The notes: a model not told the origin generated them from the letters alone. A DNA stretch of 64,000 bases from Arthrobacter antioxidans (GCF_023100725.1 NZ_CP095501.1:3224001-3288000); one strand, 5' to 3'. Positions 8,357 to 16,913 are shown, counted from the stretch's first letter. Numbers and translations are program-made.

Positions 8357-8562
8357 GTAGTACTCCCTGGTGACGAGTGATTCCTGGCGGAAGTGCCGGT
8401 ATCCCGGAGGATCGCGACGACGAACGCGCTGATAGGTGTGACGAGCCTAACTTCCGGAAGGGGCGCAAACAGTATTTCGGGGGTCGAGGTGGTTACGATT
8501 TGGTATCGTCGGCGCGTCGAGCCGACCCGCCGGCGGGCCGTGCCCGCGGACCAGGAGGACCC

Positions 8563-9588
8563 ATGACGGAGACGGAAGCGACCACCGCCGAGCGTTACCG
8601 CCGCTTCGCCGAGGTGGAGGCGCGGGGCTACTCGCCGCTGTACGACGAGTGGTGCACGGGGATCAGCGGCGACGACGACGTCCTCGGCCGCCTCGACACC
8701 CTGCCGCCCCACCGCCGCCAGCCGGTCCTGTTCCTCGGTGCCGCACGCTTCGTCGGGGTGCCGCTGGGCGACTACTCCGCCTTCCGTGCCTTCGTCCTCG
8801 CCGAGTGGGCGTCCATCCGTGCGGTCATGGAGAGCCGGACCACCCAGACCAACGAGGCCGGACGGTGCGCCGTCCTGCTTCCGCTCCTCGCCGCCATCAG
8901 TGCCGAGGAGGGCCGGCCGCTCGCCCTCATCGAGGTCGGCGCCTCCGCCGGAGCCTGCCTCTACCCCGATCGGTACGCGTACTCCTACACCCCGGGGCCG
9001 GCGCTCGCACCGAGCACCGGCTCGCCGGTCCCTCCCCTCGAGTGCGCGGTATCGGGGGACGTACCGCTGCCCGCGCGGCTGCCGGAGGTCGTCTGGCGGG
9101 CCGGGATCGACCTGAATCCGCTCGACGCCCGGAACGAGGACGATGTCCGGTGGCTCGAGGCGCTCGTCTGGCCGGAGCACGGCTTCCGCGCCGAGCGGCT
9201 CCGCGCCGCCCTCGGCGTGGTCCGCGCCGATCCGCCGCTGCTCGTCCGCGGTGACCTGAACGAGCACATCGGGCCGCTCGTCGAGCGCGCTCCGCGGGAC
9301 GCCGTCGTCGTCGTGTTCCACAGCGCGGTGCTCGCCTATCTCGACCAGGCGGGCCGGGACCGCTTCGCCGGGACCATGCTGGGGCTGGCGGCGGACCGGA
9401 CCCGCCCGGTCCACTGGCTGTCCCACGAAGGCCATCGCACACTCACCGGAGTGCCCGGCGCCATGCAGCCGGCGCCCGGCGAGCAGGACGGACTGTTCGT
9501 GCTGCAGCACAACGGCCGGTCGGTGGCCCGGACCGGTCCGCACGGGCAGTCCATCACCTGGCTCCAGCCGTCCCGGTCAGGTGCCTAG
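8563..9588 (+). CDS. DUF2332 family protein
   Basis: A 341-aa cytosolic protein matching DUF2332, a family of unknown function common in actinobacteria. Visible landmarks: YSPLYDEWCTGI near residue 26, VLFLGAARFVG, a Rossmann-like glycine-rich strand LALIEVGASAGACL near 124, and GIDLNPLDARNEDDVRWLEALVWPE near 182. The IEVGASAG segment resembles the SAM-binding motif I of methyltransferases, so that fold is possible; this is inference. The ATG at 8563 has an ideal AGGAGG at 8553-8558. Its TAG stop overlaps the stop codon of the convergent marP-like gene (9585-9588). Confidence 0.8.
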   Translation: MTETEATTAERYRRFAEVEARGYSPLYDEWCTGISGDDDVLGRLDTLPPHRRQPVLFLGAARFVGVPLGDYSAFRAFVLAEWASIRAVMESRTTQTNEAGRCAVLLPLLAAISAEEGRPLALIEVGASAGACLYPDRYAYSYTPGPALAPSTGSPVPPLECAVSGDVPLPARLPEVVWRAGIDLNPLDARNEDDVRWLEALVWPEHGFRAERLRAALGVVRADPPLLVRGDLNEHIGPLVERAPRDAVVVVFHSAVLAYLDQAGRDRFAGTMLGLAADRTRPVHWLSHEGHRTLTGVPGAMQPAPGEQDGLFVLQHNGRSVARTGPHGQSITWLQPSRSGA

Positions 9589-10784
9589 CCGCGCGTGCAC
9601 TGCCCCGCGGAGACGGTGTCGTCCAGGCTCCCGGCGCTCTCGGCGATGGGGCGCAGCTCCGCGAGGGAGAGCGCGTAGCCCACGGGCGCATCCGCCGTGG
9701 ACTTCGCGAAGACGACCCCCGCCACACGACCCTGCAGGTCCAGCAGCGGACCCCCCGAGTTCCCCTGCTGGACGTTGGCGGCGAGGCTGTAGATCTGCAA
9801 GGGCCGGGGGTCCGCGCCGTAGATGTTGTTGACGAGCACGGGCGAGATGCCCTGCACGCTCGCCGGCTGGATCCGGTAGGGGCCGCCCGCGGGGTAGCCG
9901 GCGAACGCCGCCGTCGCCCCGCTCGCGAGCTCCTCCCCGAGGGTCAGCGGAGGGGCCTGCAGGCCGTCGACGGCGATCACGGCGACGTCCCGCACGGTCT
10001 CGAGCTGCACCACCCGGCCCGGCAGCGCGCCGCCGCCCGGCACTTCCACGACGGGGCGGTCGACGCCGGCCACGACGTGCGCGTTCGTGATGACCCGCCC
10101 GGGCGCGATGACGAAGCCCGAGCCGGTCTGGTTCTGCCCGCACTGGAAGGCCGTGCCGGTGATGCGGACCACGGAGGCCCCCGCGGCGGCGAGTTCGGGC
10201 GTGTCCACCGAGGCGTCGGGCACCTCGGCGGGGGTGGCGGGTCCCACGCTCTCGAGGATGGTGGGGATGCCGTCGTCGACCGCGATGGACCGCAGCTGGG
10301 CCATCCAGGTGCGGACGGGCCCGGGCGTCGCCGTGTCGATGGTCCGGATGACCTGTGAGGAGGCGAGCTGCTGGGACAGGAACGGGACCCCCAGGGTCCC
10401 GACGCTGAAGGCGAGCATCGACAGGACCAGGGCGGCGACGACGACGTTCACCACCCCGCCGAGGATGCGGTCGATGAGGCGCAGGGGCGGGAAGTCGGAC
10501 CAGCGGCGGATGGACGCTCCGAGGGCGGAGCCGACGCCCTGCCCCACGATGATGAGCACGATGACCGTGCCGATGACCGCGATCAGGCGCCATGGATTGT
10601 CCGGCACCCACCCGCTGACCAGGGGGACGGCGAAGAAGGCGGCAACGGCTCCGGCGACGAAGCCGGCGATCCCGCCGAGGGTGACGAGGAACCCGTTGCG
10701 GAGCCCGGCGACCAGATAGCCGAGGAGGACCACCACCAGGATGATGTCGAGGAGGGTGAACTCCCCGAGGCTGACTTCCGGCAC
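9585..10784 (-). CDS. marP: MarP-like membrane serine protease (CvpA domain plus trypsin-like domain)
   Basis: A 399-aa membrane-anchored protease. Residues about 1-160 form a CvpA/colicin-V-production-type region with four predicted helices. Residues about 195-399 form a secreted chymotrypsin-like domain with a visible catalytic triad: H236 (TNAHVV), D266 (RDVAVI) and S343 (GNSGGPLL). As I recall, these nearly coincide with the triad positions of Mycobacterium tuberculosis MarP, as does the length (397 aa). MarP supports periplasmic pH homeostasis and processing of a cell-wall hydrolase under acid and oxidative stress. The GTG at 10784 was chosen because AGGGGAG lies about 7 nt upstream. The longer open frame to 10883 has no comparable site. 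It is divergent from the Crp-type regulator. Confidence 0.9.
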   Translation of the reverse strand: MPEVSLGEFTLLDIILVVVLLGYLVAGLRNGFLVTLGGIAGFVAGAVAAFFAVPLVSGWVPDNPWRLIAVIGTVIVLIIVGQGVGSALGASIRRWSDFPPLRLIDRILGGVVNVVVAALVLSMLAFSVGTLGVPFLSQQLASSQVIRTIDTATPGPVRTWMAQLRSIAVDDGIPTILESVGPATPAEVPDASVDTPELAAAGASVVRITGTAFQCGQNQTGSGFVIAPGRVITNAHVVAGVDRPVVEVPGGGALPGRVVQLETVRDVAVIAVDGLQAPPLTLGEELASGATAAFAGYPAGGPYRIQPASVQGISPVLVNNIYGADPRPLQIYSLAANVQQGNSGGPLLDLQGRVAGVVFAKSTADAPVGYALSLAELRPIAESAGSLDDTVSAGQCTRG

Positions 10785-10880
10785 GTACGTTCTCCCCTGG
10801 CTATGGCCGCGGGACGGCTGCGCAGGTCCCGGCACTGCGTGCGATTCTAGCTGCGAAGTTTGGGAGAAGGCGGGGAGTCC

Positions 10881-10917
10881 CACCCCTTCCGGCCCGCAAT
10901 ACGGACCGGAAGGGGTG
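10881..10917. repeat. 12-bp inverted repeat in the marP-crp divergent region
   Basis: CACCCCTTCCGG (10881-10892) and CCGGAAGGGGTG (10906-10917) are perfect complements around a 13-nt centre. The genes on both sides diverge, so a terminator is not expected. An operator or a leader hairpin is more plausible. Confidence 0.55.
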
Positions 10918-10931
10918 TATCAGTCGTCACA
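10916..10931. promoter_or_regulatory. Possible Crp/GlxR binding site upstream of crp
   Basis: The 16-mer TGTATCAGTCGTCACA has one perfect TCACA half-site and a partial TGTGA half-site at the family's N6 spacing. It lies 85 bp before the regulator's start, where autoregulation would be expected. Only 8 of 10 consensus positions match. Confidence 0.35.
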
Positions 10932-11015
10932 ACCGCTCAGGTACGGCAAGATGGACAGGGGAAGACAGCGGGGACCGCCGCGGAACGACGCACTATAGAC
11001 GCATCAGGAGAATTA

Positions 11016-11693
11016 ATGGACATCGAGGTACTGCGCCGGGCACCCCTCTTCGCATCACTGGGAGACGACGTCTTCGCCGCACTCACGGACGAGCTGATCG
11101 AAGTCGATCTGCCCCGCGGGTCGTCGGTCTTCCGCGAGGGCGATCAGGGCGATCAGCTGTACTTCATCGTCTCCGGCAAGATCAAGCTCGGGCGCACGGC
11201 ACAGGACGGCCGTGAGAACCTCCTCGCGATCCTCGGCCCCGGGGAGCTGTTCGGTGAGATGGCGCTCTTCGATCCGAGCCCGCGCACCGCGACCGCGACC
11301 GCCGTGTCCGAGACGCGCCTGGCCGGGCTGAAGAACGAGAACCTGCGGGCGCTGCTCGAGACGCGCCCCGAGGTCTCGGCCCAGCTGCTGCAGGCCCTGG
11401 CCCGCCGCCTCCGCCGCACCAACGAATCACTAGCCGACCTCGTGTTCTCGGACGTGCCGGGCCGCGTGGCCAAGGCCCTGCTCGACCTCGCGGACCGATT
11501 CGGCCGGCCCGCCACGGACGGCATCCTCGTGGCCCACGAACTCACGCAGGAGGAACTGGCACAGCTCGTGGGTGCTTCCCGCGAGACGGTCAACAAGGCC
11601 CTGGCCGAGTTCGTCCAGCGCGGCTGGCTCCGCCTGGAGGCACGCGCCGTCGTCATCCTCGACATCCAGCGGCTGCGCCAGCGCAGCCGCTGA
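11016..11693 (+). CDS. crp: Crp/Fnr-family transcription regulator (GlxR-like)
   Basis: A 225-aa DNA-binding regulator. Residues 1-115 form a cyclic-nucleotide-binding beta-roll with the phosphate-binding segment GELFGEMALFDPSPRTATATA (R82). The dimerisation helix spans about 115-140, and the C-terminal winged helix has the recognition region LTQEELAQLVGASRETVNKAL (about 171-191). Close similarity to GlxR of corynebacteria and Crp of mycobacteria is recognisable, including the MDIEVLRRAPLFASL start. These bind TGTGA-N6-TCACA and control carbon and respiratory genes. The ATG at 11016 follows AGGAG at 11006-11010. Candidate targets in this window are its own upstream region (10916-10931) and the ABC exporter promoter (16898-16913). 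Confidence 0.92.
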   Translation: MDIEVLRRAPLFASLGDDVFAALTDELIEVDLPRGSSVFREGDQGDQLYFIVSGKIKLGRTAQDGRENLLAILGPGELFGEMALFDPSPRTATATAVSETRLAGLKNENLRALLETRPEVSAQLLQALARRLRRTNESLADLVFSDVPGRVAKALLDLADRFGRPATDGILVAHELTQEELAQLVGASRETVNKALAEFVQRGWLRLEARAVVILDIQRLRQRSR

Positions 11694-12059
11694 GCGTCGG
11701 CGTCTCCTGGGCACCCTCTCCCGTTCCCCGAGTGCGCAGCCGTGGCGGGTGTTCGGCGCCAGGACCCATCACACGTGGACACTCGAGGCGCGGCCGCCGG
11801 TGCTAGCCGTGTGATGACGCCCGGCGCAGCGCGTCCGGCTGCGCGGCACCTCCGATGCCGCGACGAGGGCGAAGGACAGACCACTGATCGACGGCGGCAG
11901 ATCGGTGCGGCGGGTCAACACCCCGGTCCACTACGGGTTCCCGCGGGAGGGTGAATGTCCACAGGAGAACGCGGTGACTGCGCAGCTACGGTCGGTCCAC
12001 GACGACGACGCCCACCCCACGTGCCAACGAGCCGAGGACAAGGGCCCGGGACGGAACCG
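11694..12059. other. Unassigned 366-bp intergenic region with an inverted repeat
   Basis: The space between the crp stop and the convergent NUDIX stop has no gene I can support. It holds a 9-bp inverted repeat, CATCACACG (11767-11775) with CGTGTGATG (11808-11816), around a GC-rich 32-nt loop that could end crp transcription. A frame on the + strand runs to the TGA at 12072 but has only a GTG near 11905 and no ribosome-binding site. It may be a gene remnant or an uncharacterised RNA. RNase P RNA and tmRNA signatures were looked for and not seen. Confidence 0.4.
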
Positions 12060-12974
12060 TCAGCGCCCGCGCTGAACCGACCCGCCCTCGGTGAGCTTGG
12101 GGCACTCGACCTGCAGCATGAGGTTGCCGTCGTGGTCGGAGAGCTCCGGGTGGTACAGCTTCACGGGCCGCTTGTGGGACAGGTAGGCGATGCAGCCGCG
12201 TGAGGAGCCGATCTTCTCGAGGATGATCTCCACGGCCGGCACCGCGAGCTCACTGAGCGTGCAGCCCACGGTGTTCGGCTGGCTCACCTCGTCACCGAGC
12301 CGCGTGGTGTCGCGGTCGGCCACCTCCTGGGCGGCCCAGCGCCATTCGCCCCAGACGCCCTTGCTCTCGAGGATGCTCGGTTCCTGGTTCACGGGCTGCG
12401 CGGCCGCGAAGTAGTGGGTGTCGAACCGGCGGTGGGCGAAGTCAGGGGTGACCCAGTGCGAGAGCGGCTTGATGAGGTCGGTCCTGACGCCGAGGCCACG
12501 GCGGGTGAGGATGTCCGTGAACCGGCATTCCCCCTCGTTGATGGCCTCGCGCGCCTTCATCCACTCCCTGGCCTGGGTGCCCTCGACCATCGACGACGCA
12601 TCGGGTCCGGCCAGCAGCACGCCGGTCTCCTCGAAGAGCTCTCGGATGGCACACAGCACGTGGCGCCGCGCCACCCGGTGGTCCTCGACGCCCAGCGTCT
12701 TCGCCCACATGGACGGCGTGGGGCCGTACCAGGGGATCTCGTCGTCGTCGGACTCCTCGACACTGCCGCCCGGGAAGCCGATGACCCCCAGCGGGGACTG
12801 CCCCCGCCGGTAGGACAGGTAGGTCTCGGTGCCGATCGCGCTGTCGCGCAACAGGACCACGGACGACGCCGCGCGGGCCTTGAGGGGTGTGCGCTCCCCG
12901 TGTTCGACCCAGCTCTCCGCTGCCGACCGCTGGTCCGGGTGGACGGGGAAGAACCTGGTGCTGAGACGGTCCAC
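12060..12974 (-). CDS. NUDIX hydrolase
   Basis: A 304-aa nucleoside-diphosphate-linked-moiety hydrolase. The Nudix box is interrupted in the way seen in larger CoA/ADP-ribose-type members: GFPGGSVEESDDDE near residues 66-79, a 35-residue insert, then RELFEETGV (about 110-118), which supplies the metal-binding glutamates. The N-terminal strand ASSVVLLRD and C-terminal helices surround it. It lies 3 bp beyond the stop of the upstream ridA-like gene, and the DUF4177-ridA-nudix order on the - strand indicates one transcript. Substrate is not evident; this actinobacterial family adjacent to RidA is usually annotated only as NUDIX. Confidence 0.88.
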   Translation of the reverse strand: MDRLSTRFFPVHPDQRSAAESWVEHGERTPLKARAASSVVLLRDSAIGTETYLSYRRGQSPLGVIGFPGGSVEESDDDEIPWYGPTPSMWAKTLGVEDHRVARRHVLCAIRELFEETGVLLAGPDASSMVEGTQAREWMKAREAINEGECRFTDILTRRGLGVRTDLIKPLSHWVTPDFAHRRFDTHYFAAAQPVNQEPSILESKGVWGEWRWAAQEVADRDTTRLGDEVSQPNTVGCTLSELAVPAVEIILEKIGSSRGCIAYLSHKRPVKLYHPELSDHDGNLMLQVECPKLTEGGSVQRGR

Positions 12975-12977
12975 GGC

Positions 12978-13460
12978 CTAGACGAACTCCGCGATGATCT
13001 CGACCTCGACGGGCGAGTCGAGGGGGAGGACGGCCACGCCGACGGCGGAGCGGGCGTGCACGCCGGCGTCGCCGAGCACGGTACCGAGGAGGTCCGACGC
13101 GCCGTTGATCACGCCCGGCTGACCGGTGAACGAGGGGTCCGAGGCGACGAAGCCCACCACCTTCACGATCCGCGTGATGCGCTCGAGGTCGCCGATCTCG
13201 CTCTTGATCGCGGCCAGGGCGTTGACTGCGCAGATCGACGCGAGGGTGGTGGCGGTCGCGGCGTCGACACCCGCACCGACCTTGCCCGAAGCTGGGAGTT
13301 TGCCGTCAATGAAGGGGAGCTGCCCCGAGGTGTAGACGTGGTTGCCGCTCACGACGGCGGGAACGTAGGAGGCCACGGGCGGGACGACGGCGGGCAGAGT
13401 GATCCCGAGGTCGGCGAGACGTGCCTCGACCCCCGAGATCACCGGATTCCCTGCGGACAC
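12978..13460 (-). CDS. RidA/YjgF-family protein
   Basis: A 160-aa protein of the RidA superfamily, whose best-known members hydrolyse reactive enamine/imine intermediates from pyridoxal-phosphate enzymes. The family core VYTSGQLPFIDGKLPASGKVG (written in part) lies at about 45-65, and the C-terminus ends VEVEIIAEFV. The classical catalytic Arg followed by Ser/Thr near position 105 is not obvious, so it may be a Rid1-7 relative rather than the archetypal deaminase. The GTG start at 13460 lies 2 nt after the stop of the DUF4177 gene, with GGGAGAAG upstream. Length is slightly above the usual 130 aa because of an N-terminal helix. Confidence 0.88.
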   Translation of the reverse strand: MSAGNPVISGVEARLADLGITLPAVVPPVASYVPAVVSGNHVYTSGQLPFIDGKLPASGKVGAGVDAATATTLASICAVNALAAIKSEIGDLERITRIVKVVGFVASDPSFTGQPGVINGASDLLGTVLGDAGVHARSAVGVAVLPLDSPVEVEIIAEFV

Positions 13461-13462
13461 TG

Positions 13463-13618
13463 CTAGCTCTTCTCCCTTTTGAGGTAGGCGACGAGGCCGT
13501 TGCCGTCGGGCCCGGGAACCACCTGGACGAGCTCCCATCCGTCGTCGCCCCACTGATCGAGGATCTGCTTCGTCGCGTGGATGATGAGCGGAATCGTGGA
13601 GTACTCCCATTTCGTCAT
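13463..13618 (-). CDS. DUF4177 domain protein
   Basis: A 51-aa protein beginning MTKWEYSTIPL and containing GDDGWELVQVVPG. This is the W-E-Y...D-G-W-E-L pattern of DUF4177, a small alpha/beta fold of unknown function. The ATG at 13618 gives the canonical start; the open frame continues to 13672, but that extension would overlap the ponA promoter and start. It heads the DUF4177-ridA-nudix operon, directly divergent from ponA with only 35 bp between start codons. Confidence 0.85.
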   Translation of the reverse strand: MTKWEYSTIPLIIHATKQILDQWGDDGWELVQVVPGPDGNGLVAYLKREKS

Positions 13619-13641
13619 GAAGAAAGCGTAGCGCGTGCTTG

Positions 13642-13647
13642 TAAACT
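13642..13647 (+). promoter_or_regulatory. -10 element of a probable leaderless ponA transcript
   Basis: TAAACT lies 6 bp before the ATG at 13654, so transcription would begin at or within a base of the start codon. No Shine-Dalgarno sequence precedes the ATG. Leaderless mRNAs are common in actinobacteria. Confidence 0.5.
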
Positions 13648-13653
13648 GGAATA

Positions 13654-15915
13654 ATGGCTGCGCGCAAATCACCCCTGTTCGACACGGCGACCACTCTCGG
13701 CAAGATCATCGCGTTCCTCGGAATCAGCTGCCTTGCCGGTGTGCTCGCCGCAGGTCTCCTCGTGCCCGTGGCTGCCGCCGCCGGAACGGGGGCCTCCGCG
13801 TCGATCGAGTTCTTCGAGGAACTGCCGGCCGAGCTCGAGCGCGAGGCGCTGGCGCAACCGACCAGGATCGAGGCCGCCGACGGGGCGCTCATCGCGACGC
13901 TGTTCGAGGAGAACCGTCAGCCGATCACCCTCGACCAGGTGTCGCCGACCATGCAGGACGCGCTGATCTCGATCGAGGACTACCGCTACTACGATCACGG
14001 CGGCGTGGACCTCGAGGGCATCCTGGGCGCGATCGCCAGCAACGTCTCGAGCGGGACGAGCCGCGGAGCGTCCACCATCACGCAGCAGTTCGTCAACAAT
14101 GTGCTGATCGACTCCGCCCGGCAGAACGGCGGGACGATCACCCTGAGCGGCGGCGGGAAGTCGGTGGGCGACAAGCTGCGCGAGATGAAGCTCGCCATCG
14201 CCGTCGAGAAGGAGCTCTCGAAGGAGGAGATCCTCGAGGGCTACCTCAACATCGTCCCGTTCAGCGGGAACACCTACGGCGTCCAGGCTGCGTCGAAGTA
14301 CTTCTTCGATGTTGACGCGAAGGATCTCAACATCCCGCAGAGCGCACTGCTGGCCGGACTCGTCAACGGCCCGAGCGCCTACAGCCCCACGGAGAACCCC
14401 GAGGGTGCGCTCCAGCGCCGCAACCTCGTCATCAACTCCATGCTCACGCGCGGCAAGATCACGCAGGAGGAACACGACGCCGCCATCGCCACGGATCTCG
14501 GGCTGAACGTCACCCCGACCTTGAGCGGGTGCGTCGGCGCGGCCCAGGCGCCCTACTTCTGCGACTACGTCTCCCACCTCATCCTCAACGATCCCGCCTA
14601 CGGCGAGACCGTGGAGGACCGCGAGAAGGTGCTGTACCGTTCCGGACTCACGATCAGGACGACCCTCGACACGCGCGTGCAGGCCGCGGCGCAGACCGCG
14701 GTCAACGAGACGGCGGATCCGGACACCACCGACGGCTCGGTGGGGCATTCCATGACCAGCATCGAGCCAGGGACCGGCAACATCCTCTCCATGGCGCAGA
14801 ACACCCGGTACATCCCGGGAGAAGCCGCCGGCGACTCCGTGCTGAACTTCAACGTGGACCAGTACCAGGGCGGGGATCCCGCGAAGAGCCTGGGCGGCGT
14901 GGGCGGCTTCCAGCCGGGTTCGACGTTCAAGCCCTTCACCGTGGCCGCCTGGGTGGACTCGGGCCGCTCCCTCAACACCGCGATCGACGGCCGGAAGCGC
15001 ACCTACCCCGAGGGCGACAGGTGGCCGGCGAGCTGCCTGCGCGGCGGCGCCTACACCGTGCTGACCGACGACGGCAGTGGGTACACGCCGCAGAACTACG
15101 GCGACACCAACTACGGGACCTTCACGGTCCTCCGGGGTCTGGCCCAGTCCTACAACACCATCACCATGGAGACCGCCCGCCAGCTGGACATGTGCAGGAT
15201 CTTCGACATCGCGTACGACATGGGTGTGCACAACGGAAAGAGCGCCGGCGGAGAACCGGAGCGGCTCGACGTCCTCGCGCCCGGCCTGATCGGCGGCGTC
15301 CAGGACGTCGCCCCGCTGTCCATGGCGACCGCGTTCGCAGGTTTCGCGGCCGAGGGCAATGTCTGCCAGCCCCGCGCCCTCACCGAGGTGACCGCCGCCG
15401 ACGGCACGAGCTACCCCGTTGCCCCGGTCGACTGCACGCAGGCCGTGTCGAAGGAGACCGCGCGGGGCGTGAACTACGCGACCCAGGAGGTCATCGAGAG
15501 CGGTTCCGGCCAGGAGCTCGAGTTCGGGGACATCCCGATGGCCGGCAAGACGGGCACCAACGACCAGCGGTCGCAGACCTGGTTCATGGGCTACAACTCG
15601 GGCATGGCGACCGCGAGCTGGATCGGGAACTGGAAGGAAGGCAACACCTCCCTCAGCGGCCTCCAGATCGGCGGGCGCACCTACCCGGAGATCGACGGCT
15701 CGCTCATCGCGGGCCCCTCCTGGGCACGCTTCATGCAGCAGATTCCCGACCTGCACGTGGGGGAGTCCTTCGTGGATCCCCCGTCCAGGATGATCAACGG
15801 CACGCAGCGCGGTACCACGCCGGGCACGAACAACCGCGGGACTGGCACGCGTGGCTCCACCGGTGGTACCACTGGAGGAACAACCGGCAACAACGGCACT
15901 GGAGGAAACGGCTAG
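13654..15915 (+). CDS. ponA: Bifunctional class A penicillin-binding protein (GT51 plus transpeptidase)
   Basis: Peptidoglycan synthase of 753 aa that polymerises and cross-links glycan strands at the outer face of the membrane. One membrane segment (about 16-44) is followed by the GT51 domain with the catalytic Glu E108 in SIEDYRYYDHGGVD and RGASTITQQFVNN. The transpeptidase domain has the serine nucleophile S423 in GSTFK (K426), SYN in LAQSYNT, and KTGT starting at K632. The last 40 residues are Gly/Thr/Asn-rich and disordered; no PASTA domain is present. The ATG at 13654 sits directly after a -10 element. The metallophosphoesterase gene follows after a 1-nt gap, with its ribosome-binding site inside the Gly-rich 3' end. 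Confidence 0.93.
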   Translation: MAARKSPLFDTATTLGKIIAFLGISCLAGVLAAGLLVPVAAAAGTGASASIEFFEELPAELEREALAQPTRIEAADGALIATLFEENRQPITLDQVSPTMQDALISIEDYRYYDHGGVDLEGILGAIASNVSSGTSRGASTITQQFVNNVLIDSARQNGGTITLSGGGKSVGDKLREMKLAIAVEKELSKEEILEGYLNIVPFSGNTYGVQAASKYFFDVDAKDLNIPQSALLAGLVNGPSAYSPTENPEGALQRRNLVINSMLTRGKITQEEHDAAIATDLGLNVTPTLSGCVGAAQAPYFCDYVSHLILNDPAYGETVEDREKVLYRSGLTIRTTLDTRVQAAAQTAVNETADPDTTDGSVGHSMTSIEPGTGNILSMAQNTRYIPGEAAGDSVLNFNVDQYQGGDPAKSLGGVGGFQPGSTFKPFTVAAWVDSGRSLNTAIDGRKRTYPEGDRWPASCLRGGAYTVLTDDGSGYTPQNYGDTNYGTFTVLRGLAQSYNTITMETARQLDMCRIFDIAYDMGVHNGKSAGGEPERLDVLAPGLIGGVQDVAPLSMATAFAGFAAEGNVCQPRALTEVTAADGTSYPVAPVDCTQAVSKETARGVNYATQEVIESGSGQELEFGDIPMAGKTGTNDQRSQTWFMGYNSGMATASWIGNWKEGNTSLSGLQIGGRTYPEIDGSLIAGPSWARFMQQIPDLHVGESFVDPPSRMINGTQRGTTPGTNNRGTGTRGSTGGTTGGTTGNNGTGGNG

Positions 15916-15916
15916 C

Positions 15917-16864
15917 GTGACATCGACTCAGACATCCCGGAGCGGGGCACCGCTCGGCTGGGCGGCAGGCCTCACCCTGACCGCCGCGGCCGCGACCCTC
16001 GCCTACGCTTCGACCGTCGAGCGCACGCTGTACGAGGTGAGGGAGGAGACCCTTCCCATCCTCCCGCCGGGCGCCGCTCCCCTGCGGGTCCTGCACCTCT
16101 CGGACATCCACATGGTGCCGGGGCAGAAGTCCAAGTCGGACTGGCTGCTCGGCCTCGCGAGCCTGAAGCCGGATCTCGTGGTCAACACCGGTGACAACCT
16201 CAGCCACCGGAAGGCCGTGGGCCCCCTCCTCGACGCGCTCGAGCCGCTGCTGAAGGTTCCCGGGGTCTTCGTCCCGGGGTCCAACGACTACTATGCGCCG
16301 GCGCTCAAGAATCCACTGCGCTACTTCGCGGGTCCGTCGATCACGCCCAAGGAGTCGGCACCGAAGGATCTGCCCTGGGCGGACCTGTTCAGCGCGTTCG
16401 GGGCGGCCGGCTGGGTGGACCTCACGAACCGGTCCCAGTCGATCGGCTTCCGGGGCATGCGCATCGACTTCACGGGTGTCGACGATCCGCACCTCGACCG
16501 CGACCGGTACGTGCCCTACCCCTCCGGGAGCAGCACCTCCGCCCAGGCGCCGCACATCAGGGTGGCCGTCGCCCACGCGCCCTACCAGCGCGTCCTGGAC
16601 TACTTCACGGTTGGTGGCGCGGACCTCATCCTCGCCGGGCACACGCACGGCGGCCAGGTCTGCGTCCCGGGGTACGGTGCCCTCGTCAGCAACTGCGATC
16701 TGCCGACCTGGCGTGCACGGGGACTCACGCAGTGGGAGTCGGACGGGCGCTCCGTCCCGCTCAACGTCTCGGCGGGCATCGGGACCTCACGCTTCGCGCC
16801 GATCCGGTTCGCCTGCCGGCCCGAAGCCGTGCTCCTGACGCTCACTCCCGGGAACGGGAGCTAG
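15917..16864 (+). CDS. Metallophosphoesterase, membrane-anchored
   Basis: A 315-aa calcineurin-like phosphoesterase. An N-terminal hydrophobic segment (about 12-36) suggests membrane anchoring. Metal-binding motifs are in order: LHLSDIHM (D-x-H), NTGDNL (GDN), the GSND segment (family GNH with Ser/Asp), VAVAHAP and LAGHTHGGQV (GHTH). The variation at GNHE (here GSNDY) is common in this actinobacterial branch. It starts with GTG at 15917, one base after the ponA stop and preceded by GGAGGAA. The ponA-phosphoesterase pair is conserved in actinobacteria, suggesting a cell-envelope role; substrate unknown. A terminator hairpin follows at 16867. Confidence 0.9.
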   Translation: MTSTQTSRSGAPLGWAAGLTLTAAAATLAYASTVERTLYEVREETLPILPPGAAPLRVLHLSDIHMVPGQKSKSDWLLGLASLKPDLVVNTGDNLSHRKAVGPLLDALEPLLKVPGVFVPGSNDYYAPALKNPLRYFAGPSITPKESAPKDLPWADLFSAFGAAGWVDLTNRSQSIGFRGMRIDFTGVDDPHLDRDRYVPYPSGSSTSAQAPHIRVAVAHAPYQRVLDYFTVGGADLILAGHTHGGQVCVPGYGALVSNCDLPTWRARGLTQWESDGRSVPLNVSAGIGTSRFAPIRFACRPEAVLLTLTPGNGS

Positions 16865-16866
16865 CC

Positions 16867-16892
16867 GGCACCCGCCTGCTTCTTCGGGTGCC
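16867..16892 (+). terminator. Terminator-like hairpin after the ponA-phosphoesterase operon
   Basis: GGCACCCG (16867-16874) pairs with CGGGTGCC (16885-16892) around a 10-nt T-rich loop, starting 3 bp after the stop codon. A second hairpin follows immediately and contains the Crp-like site. Confidence 0.6.
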
Positions 16893-16897
16893 ACGGC

Positions 16898-16913
16898 TGT
16901 GACCGGCGTTACA
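16898..16913. promoter_or_regulatory. Crp/GlxR-like binding site upstream of the ABC exporter
   Basis: TGTGACCGGCGTTACA matches the TGTGA-N6-TCACA consensus at 9 of 10 positions. It sits inside a longer inverted repeat, CCACGGCTG (16891-16899) with CAGCCGTGG (16915-16923). A -10-like TAGGAT follows at 16926-16931, which places the site over the -35 region and would favour repression. Confidence 0.45.

Noticed and set aside
11694..12059. RNase P RNA, tmRNA or c-di-AMP riboswitch between crp and the NUDIX gene
   Set aside because: The conserved core sequences of these RNAs were not found on either strand.
11955..12203. 82-aa + strand frame overlapping the NUDIX gene end
   Set aside because: Weak start, no ribosome-binding site, mostly antisense to the NUDIX coding region.
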